64,000 bases of DNA from DAOUJI01 sp965224415 (GCA_965224415.1 CBDCZB010000005.1:248001-312000); one strand, 5' to 3'; positions 8,861 through 17,773 are shown, counted from the first letter of the stretch. Translations and numbers: made by a program. The notes: generated by a model not told the origin, from the letters alone.

Positions 8861-9529
8861 CTAAAGCTCGATTTCCTTCAGGTCCGGGGCGAGGGTCAGT
8901 CGCGCCTCGGTAAGCTCCTGGACCTCCTCGGCGGTCCACCCTGGGGCGACTTCTTTCAGTACCAGACCCGAGTCGGTTACTTCGATTACCGCTATGTCGG
9001 TGACTATGAGGCTCACGCATCCCCGGCCCGTGGGCGGATAGGAGCTATTGCTGACTATCTTGGCCGCTCCGTTGCGGTCGGTGTGTTCCATGGCCACGAT
9101 GACCTTTTTGGCGCCAGCAGCCAGGTCCATTGCTCCGCCGATGTTGCCGATGCCTCGCTCGGGCAGCATCCAGTTGGCCAAGTCGCCGGTCTCCGAGACC
9201 TGCAGAGCGCCCAGAACAGTGACATCGATGTGCCCGCCGCGAATCATGGCAAAGGCTTCCGCGGAGCTGAAGAAGGACATGCCGGGCACGGGCTTCAAGA
9301 ACTGGCCTCCGGCGTTGATGAGGTCAATGTCCTCTTCTCCCTCGTCGGCCAGGGGGCCGCAGTTGAGGACACCGCTCTCGCTGTGGTAGTAGACGACCTG
9401 GCCCTCGGGGATATAGTTGGAGACCAGGGTGGGTATGCCAATGCCCAGGTTGACGAATGCGCCGTCGGGCAGCTCCTTGGCCACCCGCATGGCTAAGACC
9501 TCTCGGTCCAGCCGCTCTTTTTCCATCAT
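8861..9529 (-). CDS. 3-oxoacid/acyl CoA-transferase subunit B (B2), canonical
   Basis: The 222-residue protein is a family I CoA-transferase beta subunit. It has FVNLGIGIPTLVSNYIP (residues 25-41) and the catalytic-glutamate motif S-E51-S-G, and ends PGWTAEEVQELTEA. The glutamate forms the covalent CoA thioester when the enzyme swaps CoA between an acid and an acyl-CoA. An in-frame extension to 9640 exists, but it is unlike the family and the ATG at 9529 or 9526 gives normal length. It needs an A subunit, most likely the A2 half of the fusion encoded upstream at 10120-11526. Confidence 0.88.
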   Translation of the reverse strand: MMEKERLDREVLAMRVAKELPDGAFVNLGIGIPTLVSNYIPEGQVVYYHSESGVLNCGPLADEGEEDIDLINAGGQFLKPVPGMSFFSSAEAFAMIRGGHIDVTVLGALQVSETGDLANWMLPERGIGNIGGAMDLAAGAKKVIVAMEHTDRNGAAKIVSNSSYPPTGRGCVSLIVTDIAVIEVTDSGLVLKEVAPGWTAEEVQELTEARLTLAPDLKEIEL

Positions 9530-9814
9530 AATGCCCCCGATGCCAGGCGCGGATTGTAAGAATGGAACACGGTGTTGATAATGGATGTGGCGGAAGGGAG
9601 AAGTCAACCCATTTCGCCCGTTCAGAACCAAGTGAGACACGGGCTGGTGGACGGGTCTGGAACAGGCTCCCTAGAATCTTAGTTAGGGATTGATAAGCGA
9701 TGATATGGTTGATTTCCAAGCGCAGCCAAGGCAGGGCGGTCTCGCTGGACTGGGCCATTTGGAGGGCCGGGTGCAGGACAATGTGGCTGCGGCTGATGGG
9801 GCTGATGCGGGGAG

Positions 9815-10123
9815 TTGACCCCAGATGGGGCGTCAGAACGGTTGTTGTATCCAAAGCCACCGGTCAAGTCATTAGGACCGAAGGGGAGCGAAAGAAGGCA
9901 GGACGCTTCCTCAACGCCGGGCGGTCCGGCGGAGGGTCCGGAAGAGCAAGGCTATACCTTTGAGTTCAGGATGGCCTTCTGGCTGGTTGCGGCCTTTACT
10001 ATCGCCGCGTTCGTATTGTGGCTGGGGCTTCCGGGCGACCATCGGGCCCTGCCTGTGCTCGAACGCACGTGGCCGCCGCTGCTGACCGGGTTCGCCGGAA
10101 TGGTGTTTGGGAAACTGGCCTAG
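9815..10123 (+). CDS. Putative small membrane protein, 102 aa
   Basis: A TTG-initiated frame ends at 10123, overlapping the convergent CoA-transferase end by 4 bases. The N-terminal half is polar and low complexity. The C-terminal half has one clear membrane helix (AFWLVAAFTIAAFVLWLGL) and a second weaker hydrophobic stretch (LLTGFAGMVFGKLA). It resembles the short two-helix proteins of unknown role seen in many bacteria. The start is uncertain: GGGGAG lies too close to the TTG, and an ATG at 9971 would leave only the membrane part. No function is assigned. Confidence 0.45.
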   Translation: MTPDGASERLLYPKPPVKSLGPKGSERRQDASSTPGGPAEGPEEQGYTFEFRMAFWLVAAFTIAAFVLWLGLPGDHRALPVLERTWPPLLTGFAGMVFGKLA

Positions 10124-11526
10124 CCGTCTACTTTCTCATAGGGAGAGAAGTCAGCAGGCCTCTGCACGATGCGGTGAACGAAAACGCCCGGTGTCACTAT
10201 GGCGTCGGGGTCCAGCCGGCCCGGCTCCACTATCTCGTCCACTTCCACGACTGTTACTCTCGCCGCCGGAGCCATCACCGAGTTGAAGTTGCGGGATGTG
10301 CCTTTGTAGACCAGGTTTCCCCGAGTGTCTGCTTTGTAGGCTCTGATAAGAGCGAAGTCGGCCCAGAGTCCCTGCTCCAGCACATAGGTCCGACCGTCCC
10401 TTTCTATAGCTTCTTTGCCTTCGGCTATCTGGGTTCCCGCGCCGGTAGGAGTGTAGAAGCCCCCTATCCCGTAGCCGCCCGTCCTGATTCGCTCGGCCAA
10501 AGTCCCTTGAGGCGACAGCTCCAACTCGGCCTCTCCCCGCTGGTAAGCCAGCTCAAAAGACGAGGGTCGTCTGGGCGAGGGCGACACTGGGAATGACGCG
10601 ATGGCCTTGTGTATCTGGCCGTTGTCCACCAGCAGGCTGTGGTCGATGGGCCGGTAGCCGGGGGGCGTCCCGAAAGAAGTCACCCGTGCTATGCCGGCCG
10701 TGTTGGAAATCATCGTAAGTCCTTTGGCGCCCTGGTCCCTCAATGTGACGATGAGGTGTTGGGCCATGCCGCCAGATCCGGCGAACCCGTCCAGCATAAC
10801 GATAGCCCCGTCGTGGACATCGGCAAGGGCCGCATCAGCCGACAGGAACACCTTTCCCGGCGCCTGACCTGAAAGCCTCCCAAAGGACATCTCCCTTAAA
10901 TTGGGGGAGTGAATCAGTTTCGCTTCCGTAATGGCTTGTACGTCATCGGCGGTCCAGCCCGGCGCCGTCTCCTCCAGCCTGAGCCCGTCGGCGGTTACGG
11001 AGATCACGGCGGCGTCGGTAACGATCAAGTCCACGACGCCCGGCGCCGATGAAGGCAAGGTGCACCGGGACCTCACCCGCGGCTCTCCCATGAGGGTCGT
11101 GTGTTCCATGAGGGCAATGGTCTTCCGGGCGCCCAAGGCCATCTCGTTGGCAGGAGCGGGCCATCCGTCTTCCGCCAAGCGGTCGGCTATGGCTCCCGCT
11201 TCCGAAACCTGCGAGGCCTCTATAACCGCAACTTCCAGCCGACCGCTGCGGGCCGCTCCGAACACCTCTATGGGTGTGGCAGCCATTCCGCCCAGCCCCA
11301 GTCCGGCGGCAGCGGCCCCCGACGGTTCGGGCGTCCTTCCCCGTGACCGGGCTTCTCTTGCCGGACCGATTAACCCGCTCGCGGACAGAAATACTACGCC
11401 CAGGTCCGACGGAACGTACCCGGGGATCGACTGAGGAAGGGACGGGCCCAGGCCAACCACTCCGCCCGGCGGCAGCTCGGCGGCCACTCGCCAGTACATA
11501 AGCTCCCGGCTGATGCGGTCGGGCAT
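10120..11526 (-). CDS. Fused CoA-transferase: degenerate B domain (B1) followed by A domain (A2)
   Basis: This 468-residue protein joins two family I CoA-transferase subunits in the order B-A. Residues 1-225 align by eye with the B subunit encoded at 8861. However, the catalytic S-E-S-G is S48-A49-S50-G51, and the GIGIPTLV region reads GPSLPQSI. Residues ~228-468 are a canonical A subunit (TGGYGIGGFYTPTGAGT, NLVYKGTSRNFNSVMA, ELTPGIF-type end VTPGVFVHRIV). The A2 half could pair with B2, leaving the B1 half catalytically dead or structural. The ATG is 3 bases after the A1 stop, so the two are co-translated. The junction shows no frameshift scar. Confidence 0.85.
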   Translation of the reverse strand: MPDRISRELMYWRVAAELPPGGVVGLGPSLPQSIPGYVPSDLGVVFLSASGLIGPAREARSRGRTPEPSGAAAAGLGLGGMAATPIEVFGAARSGRLEVAVIEASQVSEAGAIADRLAEDGWPAPANEMALGARKTIALMEHTTLMGEPRVRSRCTLPSSAPGVVDLIVTDAAVISVTADGLRLEETAPGWTADDVQAITEAKLIHSPNLREMSFGRLSGQAPGKVFLSADAALADVHDGAIVMLDGFAGSGGMAQHLIVTLRDQGAKGLTMISNTAGIARVTSFGTPPGYRPIDHSLLVDNGQIHKAIASFPVSPSPRRPSSFELAYQRGEAELELSPQGTLAERIRTGGYGIGGFYTPTGAGTQIAEGKEAIERDGRTYVLEQGLWADFALIRAYKADTRGNLVYKGTSRNFNSVMAPAARVTVVEVDEIVEPGRLDPDAIVTPGVFVHRIVQRPADFSPYEKVDG

Positions 11527-11529
11527 ACG

Positions 11530-12207
11530 TCAGCCCTCCCCAGCCGGCACGATTCGGTCCACGTATATGCCTGGGGTGACTATAAGCTCACCGTCCAATT
11601 CTCCCTGTTGGACGACGCCGTCCACTTCGGCGATGACGACGCGGGCGGACATGGCCATTATGGGATTCCAGTTGCGCTGCTCCCTGAGGTACACCAGGTT
11701 GCCCAGCGTGTCGGCCACGTGGGCGCGCAGGAATGCGAAGTCCGCCGTTAGAGGGGTGTGCAGTGCGTACCGGGAGCCGTCGATGGTTGTGGACTCCGAG
11801 CTATCATATTCTTCTTGGTCGGGCAGATAGACCCCTCCGAGGCCGGCGCCGCCCGCCCTGATGCGCTCCGCCAAAATCCCCTGGGGCACAATGTCCAGTT
11901 CCAGCTTTCCCGACTTCCACATCTCCAAGACGGGTCCTAGAGTGTCGGGATAGAGGGGAGTTGACGTTATGGCACGGGCCACCTGGCCTCCATTAACTAG
12001 GCGCGGCACATCGTAGAGGGCCGGGTTCCTGCCGTACCAGGGGCCGCTGATGCAGGTCAACCCGGACACGCCCTTGGCCGCCAAGGCCCGTACAAGACGT
12101 TGAGGGGCGCCCGGCTCCCCATACCCGGCCACCAATATTGATGCGCCGTCCTGGACGTCGGCCACCGCCTCTTCAGGCGAGCCGTAGACTTTGCTCGGAG
12201 GCGGCAT
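11530..12207 (-). CDS. CoA-transferase subunit A (A1)
   Basis: The 225-residue protein is a family I CoA-transferase alpha subunit: ADVQDGASILVAGYGEPGAPQRLVRAL at the N-terminus (read as oxyanion/CoA-binding loop), then GILAERIRAGGAGLGGVYLP, NLVYLREQRNWNPIMAM and the closing IVTPGIYVDRIV. It is more divergent than A2. A ribosome site AGGAGG precedes the ATG. It is the first gene of the minus-strand CoA-transferase group and its natural partner by position is B1, which lacks the catalytic glutamate. Confidence 0.85.
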   Translation of the reverse strand: MPPPSKVYGSPEEAVADVQDGASILVAGYGEPGAPQRLVRALAAKGVSGLTCISGPWYGRNPALYDVPRLVNGGQVARAITSTPLYPDTLGPVLEMWKSGKLELDIVPQGILAERIRAGGAGLGGVYLPDQEEYDSSESTTIDGSRYALHTPLTADFAFLRAHVADTLGNLVYLREQRNWNPIMAMSARVVIAEVDGVVQQGELDGELIVTPGIYVDRIVPAGEG

Positions 12208-12334
12208 GCCCCCTCCTACGAGAGAATGTTACTGGCGCATTCTATCAGGGTGTAGGAGCAGGGAAAACCGTTGCAGTTAGCACAAACCTATTTGTCGGCC
12301 TCAGCAGTTGGTGGAACACGTGGGGCTTGCTGAT

Positions 12335-13522
12335 TCACTGGTGCATCATCCCTTCATAAGGGTGTTCGGCGTCCAGAAGGTCTCCCTGGGTGAAGCGGCT
12401 TGCACGGAAGGCACGAATCGGGTGGCTTTTGCTCTCTCCATGCAGCACGAACTCCGCCACCATCCGACCCACCACCGGCGACAGCTTGAACCCGTGTCCG
12501 CTGAAGCCGACCGCCCAGTAAAGTCCCTTGACGACTCCCGACGCGTCCAAGACCGGGTTGCCGTCTGGGGTCATGTCGTACAGCGAACCGTATCCGCCCA
12601 GAGGCGTCGCTGCGCCGAAATCTGGAAATCGCAGCTTCGCACGGTCCCAGAATCGTGTGATAGTGTCATGGTCGGCGTTCAGGCCGAAAGCGTCCGGGTT
12701 CACTACTTCGTTCATGTCCTCCAAGGCCTCGCCGCCTACCAACGTGTTGAAACCCGCGTTCACCCGAAAGTACCCGCCGGTCGTGTAATCAATTATGTTG
12801 GTTGTCAGCGACTCCAGTGACGGCGGACGCCGTAGATGCACCATCTGCACCCTGATGGGAGTAATCGGTAGAGTCTCTCCAAGCGGCGCGGCCAACTGGT
12901 TGGCCCAGGGTCCGGTCGCCGCCACGACAGCGTCCGTCTCTATTGGCCCGTCCTCCGTCTCCACGCCAACGACGCGCCCGCCAACGATTTTGACGCCTGT
13001 AACAGCGCATCCGGTCAGGATGTGGGCGCCACGGTTCCTCGCCTGCTGCGCGTATGCGTAGGTTGTGGCCATTGGGTCTGCGTACCCCGAGTTGGGCTCA
13101 TACGCTCCGAAAGCGACATTGTCCAGGCACAGTTGCGGGACGGTCTCCAAGACTTCGGACGGGCTGAGGCCGTAGATTTCCACTCCGAGCGACCGGTTCA
13201 TCTCTACGTTCGCCCGTGCAGCCGCTTCATCTCGCTCCCCAAACAACAGCAGCCTTCCGGTCTCTACGAACCGAGCGTCTCCTCCCACCGCGTCTCGGAA
13301 ATTGTGGAATATGTCGCTGGCCTCCATCGCCATCTTGACCAGGGTCGGGTGCAGATAGTGTTCGCGGACCATCGCTCCCGACCTCCCGCTGGCGCCCCCG
13401 GCCAAGCCCCCCTTCTCTACCAGCAGGACCTTGCCCGCCCCCATTCGGGACAGGTGCATGGCGATGCTCGTTCCGTTGACGCCGCCTCCGACGACAACCA
13501 CATCCGCTGATTTGTAGGTCAT
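12335..13522 (-). CDS. FAD-dependent oxidoreductase of the DAO (sarcosine/glycine oxidase) family
   Basis: The 395-residue protein opens with a Rossmann FAD site GGGVNG (12-17), followed by an acidic strand end (VLLVEKGG) and SGRSGAMVREHY, the pattern of sarcosine/D-amino-acid oxidase type enzymes. It ends with GLYWAVGFSGHGFKLSP, the C-terminal FAD-contact motif of the family. Such enzymes oxidise secondary or N-methyl amines, or D-amino acids, in the cytosol. The substrate cannot be told from sequence. AAGGA precedes the ATG. It lies upstream of the CoA-transferase genes on the same strand, 127 bases apart, so co-transcription is possible. Confidence 0.88.
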   Translation of the reverse strand: MTYKSADVVVVGGGVNGTSIAMHLSRMGAGKVLLVEKGGLAGGASGRSGAMVREHYLHPTLVKMAMEASDIFHNFRDAVGGDARFVETGRLLLFGERDEAAARANVEMNRSLGVEIYGLSPSEVLETVPQLCLDNVAFGAYEPNSGYADPMATTYAYAQQARNRGAHILTGCAVTGVKIVGGRVVGVETEDGPIETDAVVAATGPWANQLAAPLGETLPITPIRVQMVHLRRPPSLESLTTNIIDYTTGGYFRVNAGFNTLVGGEALEDMNEVVNPDAFGLNADHDTITRFWDRAKLRFPDFGAATPLGGYGSLYDMTPDGNPVLDASGVVKGLYWAVGFSGHGFKLSPVVGRMVAEFVLHGESKSHPIRAFRASRFTQGDLLDAEHPYEGMMHQ

Positions 13523-13676
13523 ATTTCAATTCCTTGGAGAGTTGCTCCGTCAGATTTTATTGGCTGCAATCCGAGGGTGTAAAGCGGCGTTCCGCCCCGT
13601 GGGCCCGTACCGGCAGCTTGACCCCCCTGCGCCTGCGTCCTTACAATCGAATCGGGTGATTCAGGCCCAAATAGCC

Positions 13677-13682
13677 AGGAGG
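13677..13682 (+). promoter_or_regulatory. Ribosome binding site deciding the ffh start
   Basis: AGGAGG is followed after 6 bases by TTG at 13689. This sets the ffh start 49 codons downstream of the longest open frame and gives the standard N-terminus (FENLTERLTGIF). Confidence 0.85.
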
Positions 13683-13688
13683 GACCCG

Positions 13689-15017
13689 TTGTTTGAAAAC
13701 CTTACCGAAAGGCTGACGGGGATATTCAGCCGCCTCACGGCCAGGGGCAGGCTCACCGAGAAGGACGTGGACGAGGCCTTGCGGCAGGTGCGCCTGGCCC
13801 TACTGGAAGCCGACGTGAACTTCAAGGTGGCCAGGGACCTGGTGAACCGGGTCAGGGAGCGCGCCGTCGGCGTCGAGGCCCTGGAGAGCCTGAACCCCGG
13901 CCAGCAAGTCGTCAAGATAGTCAACGAGGAGCTTACGGCCGTCCTGACCGGCGGCGACTCCAAGCTGAACCCATCGGGCAAGCCACCCACTGTCCTAATG
14001 CTAGTGGGCTTGCAGGGATCTGGAAAGACCACAACGGCGTCCAAGCTGGCCGCCAGGCTAAGGCAGGACGGGGGGCGTCCCATGCTCATTGCAGCAGACC
14101 TGCGGCGTCCGGCGGCCATCGAGCAGCTGGCGGCCTTGGGCAAGCAGCTGGACATCCCAGTGTACAGTGAGGACCAGTCTTCCACGCCGGTAAAGGTGGT
14201 CAAGGCGGGAATCGAGCAGGCCGAACGCACAGGCTCCACGTGGGCCATCATCGACACCGGAGGACGCCTGCACGTCGACGACGAACTCATGCGGGAGCTT
14301 GAGGACATCCGCAAGACCGGCTCGCCCTCGGAGACCTTGCTGGTCGTGGACGCCATGACAGGACAGGACGCCGTGAATTCGGCCCAGGAGTTCCATCAGC
14401 GGATAGGGCTTACCGGTCTGGTGCTGACCAAGCTGGACGGCGACGCCCGGGGCGGGGCCGCCATATCCATCACGCAGGTCACCGGCGTTCCCATCAAATA
14501 CGTGGGAGTGGGCGAACGGTCCGACGCCCTGGAACCCTTTTATCCCGACCGGATGGCCTCCCGAATTCTTGGCATGGGAGACGTGCTTTCCCTAATCGAG
14601 AAGGCGCAGCAGGGCGTGGATGAGGCCAAAGCCAAGGAACTGGAGCGGAAGGTTCGCACGGCCTCCTTCAACTTGGAGGACTTCCTGGAGCAGTTCCAAA
14701 GCGTGAAGCGCATGGGGGTCTCCCAACTGCTGGACATGGTGCCGGGCTTCTCAGCAGTGAAGAACCGGATGCCCGCCGGCGAGTTCGACGAGCGCCAGCT
14801 TGTGAGGTTCGAGGCCATCATCCAGTCCATGACTCCCCAGGAGCGACGCAACCCGGGGCTGCTCAACGGACGACGACGACGACGCATCGCTATGGGCAGC
14901 GGAATGACTCCTCAGGACGTGAACCAGCTTATGAACCAGTTCCGGCAGGCCCAGAAGCTTATGAAACAGCTCTCCACCGCACGGGGGCCTGCGGCCCTCA
15001 TGAAGATGTTCAGGTAG
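13689..15017 (+). CDS. ffh: Signal recognition particle protein Ffh (SRP54)
   Basis: The 442-residue GTPase binds 4.5S RNA and signal sequences and, with FtsY, delivers nascent membrane proteins to the translocon. The N domain begins FENLTERLTGIFSRL. The G domain has the P-loop GLQGSGKTTTASKLA, DTGGRL and TKLDGDARGGA. The M domain is methionine-rich (MGVSQLLDMVPGF, MGSGMTPQDVNQLMNQF), for signal peptide and RNA binding. It starts at a TTG codon behind a perfect AGGAGG. Length is normal. It is divergent from the FAD oxidoreductase and converges with a hypothetical gene, overlapping it by 8 bases. Confidence 0.97.
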   Translation: MFENLTERLTGIFSRLTARGRLTEKDVDEALRQVRLALLEADVNFKVARDLVNRVRERAVGVEALESLNPGQQVVKIVNEELTAVLTGGDSKLNPSGKPPTVLMLVGLQGSGKTTTASKLAARLRQDGGRPMLIAADLRRPAAIEQLAALGKQLDIPVYSEDQSSTPVKVVKAGIEQAERTGSTWAIIDTGGRLHVDDELMRELEDIRKTGSPSETLLVVDAMTGQDAVNSAQEFHQRIGLTGLVLTKLDGDARGGAAISITQVTGVPIKYVGVGERSDALEPFYPDRMASRILGMGDVLSLIEKAQQGVDEAKAKELERKVRTASFNLEDFLEQFQSVKRMGVSQLLDMVPGFSAVKNRMPAGEFDERQLVRFEAIIQSMTPQERRNPGLLNGRRRRRIAMGSGMTPQDVNQLMNQFRQAQKLMKQLSTARGPAALMKMFR

Positions 15018-15399
15018 AAGCCCCCCGACTCTCCAGCTCTCGGGTGAGGGCCTCTATGGCGGCGTAGGCGTAGAGAACGTACTCATGAGACGGCAGGTCC
15101 AGGGGCTTGAAGTTGTCCACCTGGTCCATGGGCATGTCCGGTGTGGGTCCGGCGATTAGCTGCAGGTTCAGGTCGTAGAACTCCCCGTCCTCGCAGACCA
15201 CCACACAACCCTTGTCCGGGGCACGGAAGCCCTTATGCTCTATCTCAACGGCCTGGATGGTCTGCATTCCTTCGAAGGCCGGGAACGGGTCTAGTCGAGC
15301 GGCCAGGTCCTTCAGGAGGTCGCGAAGCTGCCCCGACGCCCGCTCCAATGCGGTGTCCGCGACGGCTTTCAGCGCCCAGGGTTCCAGTTGTTGCGTCAT
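15010..15399 (-). CDS. Hypothetical protein, 129 aa
   Basis: The 129-residue acidic protein has an amphipathic N-terminal helix (ALKAVADTALERASGQLRDLL), a beta-rich middle (GCVVVCEDGEFYDLNLQLIAG) and a C-terminal helix. No signal peptide or membrane segment is seen. I do not recognise a family. Codon use matches the neighbours, and the frame fills the gap between ffh and the monooxygenase, 18 bases downstream of the latter on the same strand, which supports it as a real gene. Confidence 0.7.
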   Translation of the reverse strand: MTQQLEPWALKAVADTALERASGQLRDLLKDLAARLDPFPAFEGMQTIQAVEIEHKGFRAPDKGCVVVCEDGEFYDLNLQLIAGPTPDMPMDQVDNFKPLDLPSHEYVLYAYAAIEALTRELESRGAST

Positions 15400-15417
15400 C
15401 TTGCTTGTAAAGTTTGG

Positions 15418-16626
15418 CTAGGCGCGGGCGGAAGCTGCCGCCTTGGCTTTTTCCTCTTCCCGTATCACCGGGAAGACGTGCTTGCCGAACATCTCGATGG
15501 AGCTCATCATCCGCTCGTGCGAGATTGTCTCCGTCTGCATAATCATCATGATCTGGTCCACGCCGATTTCCTGGTACTTGCGGACTCCCTCGATGCAAGT
15601 TGCAGGGTTGCCGCCGATGATTACTCCCCGCTCGACCAGGGTGTCGGGGTCTAGGCGCTGCATAGCGTGACGGGCAGCGTTGGGGCCTGTGTCCAGATTC
15701 AGACCGGCTTCTTCAGCCTTGTGCTGGGTGTCTTCGTCCGAATACCTAATCCACCGGGTGAAGTCATTCCTCAGATGGTCGGGTACTTCGCCCCACGCAG
15801 CCAGAAGCTGCTCGTAGGCGTCGATTCGCCCCCGGATGTACGGCTTGTCCGGGCCAAAGAAGGTCTTCATGGAATCCGCGCAAAGGTCCCGCGCTTCTCG
15901 GTCGTTGTCACCGCAGTAGGCGAATACATTGCTGGACCATTGGTTGTTGACGAAAGCTCCTACTGGATCGCACTTCGCTACGGTCTCACGATATGCCTGC
16001 ACATACTGCTCGAGTATCCCAGGGGCGTAGGGGTTGTTGGCGAGAACGCCCAGCCCCTTTTCCGCCGCCAACTGGTAGGACTCGGGCTGTTGGCAGGCCA
16101 GCCACATGGGAGGGTGGGGCTTCTGGTAGGGCTTGGGCAGGACGTTCCGTGTCGGAACATTCCAATTGACCCCTTCCCAGGAAAACTCCCCCGGCTCCCA
16201 AATCCTGGGAATCATCCGGATGGACTCGTCCCACAGACTGCGGGTTTCCCTGGGGTCAACTCCCATGCCAGTCTGCTCATAGGGGTTGGAGCGGCCCGTG
16301 CCGAATTCCACCCTGCCGTCGGTGAGCTGGTCCACCATAGCCACCCGCTCGGCCACGCGGACGGGGTGGTGGTAGGGGAGGATGGAAACGCCGAAGCCAA
16401 TGCGGGCGCGCTTGGTTCGCTGGCTGAGCGCCCCGAAGAAGACCTCAGGGCAGGGAGACTCGCAGAAACCCGTCAGGAAGTGGTGCTCAGTAAACCAGAG
16501 GCCGTCGAATCCCATTTCGTCGGCGAAAGCGCATTCCTCCAGGGTGTTCTTGTAAAGGGTGTGGGTGTCGTAACCGCCCTCGTCGTCTTTTGGTCCTTGG
16601 ATTTCAAACAGTAATGCGAACTTCAA
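15418..16626 (-). CDS. Luciferase-like (LLM class) flavin-dependent monooxygenase
   Basis: The 402-residue protein is a bacterial luciferase-like TIM-barrel: MKFALLFEIQ start, DGLWFTEHHF (strand 2 motif), ILPYHHPVRVAERVAMVDQLTDGRVEFGTGRSNPYEQ, and a YQKPHPPMWLACQQPESY motif. Such enzymes use reduced FMN or F420 and O2 to oxidise or cleave organic substrates. The start is a TTG. It is one of three LLM proteins in the window, and this is a characteristic expansion of SAR202-type Chloroflexota (known for the lineage; the assignment here is inferred). The substrate is unknown. Confidence 0.88.
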   Translation of the reverse strand: MKFALLFEIQGPKDDEGGYDTHTLYKNTLEECAFADEMGFDGLWFTEHHFLTGFCESPCPEVFFGALSQRTKRARIGFGVSILPYHHPVRVAERVAMVDQLTDGRVEFGTGRSNPYEQTGMGVDPRETRSLWDESIRMIPRIWEPGEFSWEGVNWNVPTRNVLPKPYQKPHPPMWLACQQPESYQLAAEKGLGVLANNPYAPGILEQYVQAYRETVAKCDPVGAFVNNQWSSNVFAYCGDNDREARDLCADSMKTFFGPDKPYIRGRIDAYEQLLAAWGEVPDHLRNDFTRWIRYSDEDTQHKAEEAGLNLDTGPNAARHAMQRLDPDTLVERGVIIGGNPATCIEGVRKYQEIGVDQIMMIMQTETISHERMMSSIEMFGKHVFPVIREEEKAKAAASARA

Positions 16627-16833
16627 CTCGCGCCGCCTTTCAGTTGATTGACTCGTGGGAGTCCAAAGTGAACAATACGGTCAGATGTAGGGGATTCATC
16701 AGGTCAGGATGGCCGGGCCGCAGTCCCCTCAAGAATGACGTAGGTGAATTTTACGCCATAGCAGCCTCCGGCGCAAAACCGTGGCTGGTTCAGGTCCAAT
16801 GCTGGAGCAAGGCTTTAGACGCCCTACTAGGAG

Positions 16834-17292
16834 TCATCCGCCAGTCCCCTTGTCGAACTGGACCAGGATGCCGTCGGGGTCGTAGACGAATATGCTGCCC
16901 ACGTTGCCCTCGGCGTCGGAGAAGGCGTCCAGCGGCGCAGCCAGTTCATAGCCCTTGGACTGGATGTCCTCGGCCAGCGCCTTGGTGTCGGGCACCGTAA
17001 AGGAGATGTGGCTGATTCCCACCTGGTCCAGCTTGATGGGCGCCCCGTCAGGCTCTTCTCCGGGGTGGTTGGTGATGACCAAAAATGGGACCGAGCTTGC
17101 TCCGCCGTACCTCAGATGCACGGTGCGACGGGTCGCCCGCGCGTGCTTGTATGTGAAGGGCAGCCCTCCCCGGGTGGTGTCCTGCACCTGGTCCAAGGTC
17201 ACGCTCATGCCTAGGGCGTCCCGGTAGAACGCCAGGGACTTGTCCAGGTCTCTGACGCACATTGCGATGTGGGATACGGCCGATGCTTCCAT
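16834..17292 (-). CDS. VOC (glyoxalase/dioxygenase superfamily) protein
   Basis: The 152-residue protein has the two beta-alpha-beta-beta-beta modules of the vicinal oxygen chelate fold: SHIAMCVRDLDKSLAFYRDALGM near the start (first metal-ligand His) and GISHISFTVPDTKALAEDI in the second half, ending NVGSIFVYDPDGILVQF. Members include glyoxalase I, extradiol dioxygenases and epimerases. The exact reaction is not evident. AGGAGG lies before the ATG at 17292, which fixes the start even though the frame is open to 17439. It lies about 200 bases from the LLM gene on the same strand. Confidence 0.85.
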   Translation of the reverse strand: MEASAVSHIAMCVRDLDKSLAFYRDALGMSVTLDQVQDTTRGGLPFTYKHARATRRTVHLRYGGASSVPFLVITNHPGEEPDGAPIKLDQVGISHISFTVPDTKALAEDIQSKGYELAAPLDAFSDAEGNVGSIFVYDPDGILVQFDKGTGG

Positions 17293-17444
17293 GACGACGC
17301 CTCCTACTGCCCTGTTTGATGTGAAACTATCGTAGGCTCGCTTCAGGCGGTTGTCAAAACCGACCGATGGGTTTATTTGGCAGTGGGCCCGAGGGAAACG
17401 GCAATAGTTCCGTTTTTGTGAGAATGCAGGAGTGTCCACTCTAA

Positions 17445-17478
17445 TGTCATTCTGAGGCGCGCAGCAACGAAGAATCTA
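17445..17478 (-). repeat. Dispersed repeat family R3, inverted copy
   Basis: The sequence runs TGTCATTCTGAGG...CGAAGAATCT and is the reverse complement type of the copy at 17574-17612. The pair can form a long imperfect stem. A third copy is at 50348-50384. Confidence 0.75.
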
Positions 17479-17573
17479 GAATCCTTGCATACACTCCCGG
17501 CAGTCGAGGAGTGGACTGACCCCTACAGCGGGGTCGATCACCGGAATGGCAACATGACTCCCAACAGCGCCCG

Positions 17574-17650
17574 TAGATTCTTCACTGCGCTGCGCTCCGT
17601 TCAGAATGCCAGGTGGGGGCGCCCCCTGACATTCAACTCAAGAAGTCTAA
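17574..17650 (+). repeat. Dispersed repeat family R3, forward copy with extended homology
   Basis: The core runs TAGATTCTTCACTGCGCTGC...TCAGAATG. The shared sequence continues into a GGCGCCCCCTG...CTCAAGAAGTCTAAAC segment, which is recognisable again after the copy at 50348 (GGCGCCCTCG...CTCACCAAGTCTGAAC). The mobile unit is therefore about 75-80 bases, longer than the core palindrome. Confidence 0.65.
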
Positions 17651-17773
17651 ACGGCTGCTTGGCCAGGCCCCAAGTTGACAGTCAAGGAGGCTAAGATTAT
17701 TCTCTCCCTGTGTCCGGCCCGTGTCTGAGAAGGGGGTCACGGGGGTCGTGCTGGGCTTGATAAAGGAGGCTCT

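Larger units (their letters stand above)
17293..17773. other. Intergenic region with inverted repeat elements before the SDR array
   Basis: The 480-base gap separates the divergent VOC gene and first SDR. It contains two inverted copies of a dispersed repeat (listed separately) and no convincing gene. The tail contains the ribosome site of the first SDR (AAGGAGG at about 17763). I see no clear -35/-10 pair. Confidence 0.6.

Noticed and set aside
15667..16614. 315-codon plus-strand frame opposite the LLM monooxygenase
   Set aside because: It mirrors the conserved monooxygenase, has no ribosome site and no family resemblance.
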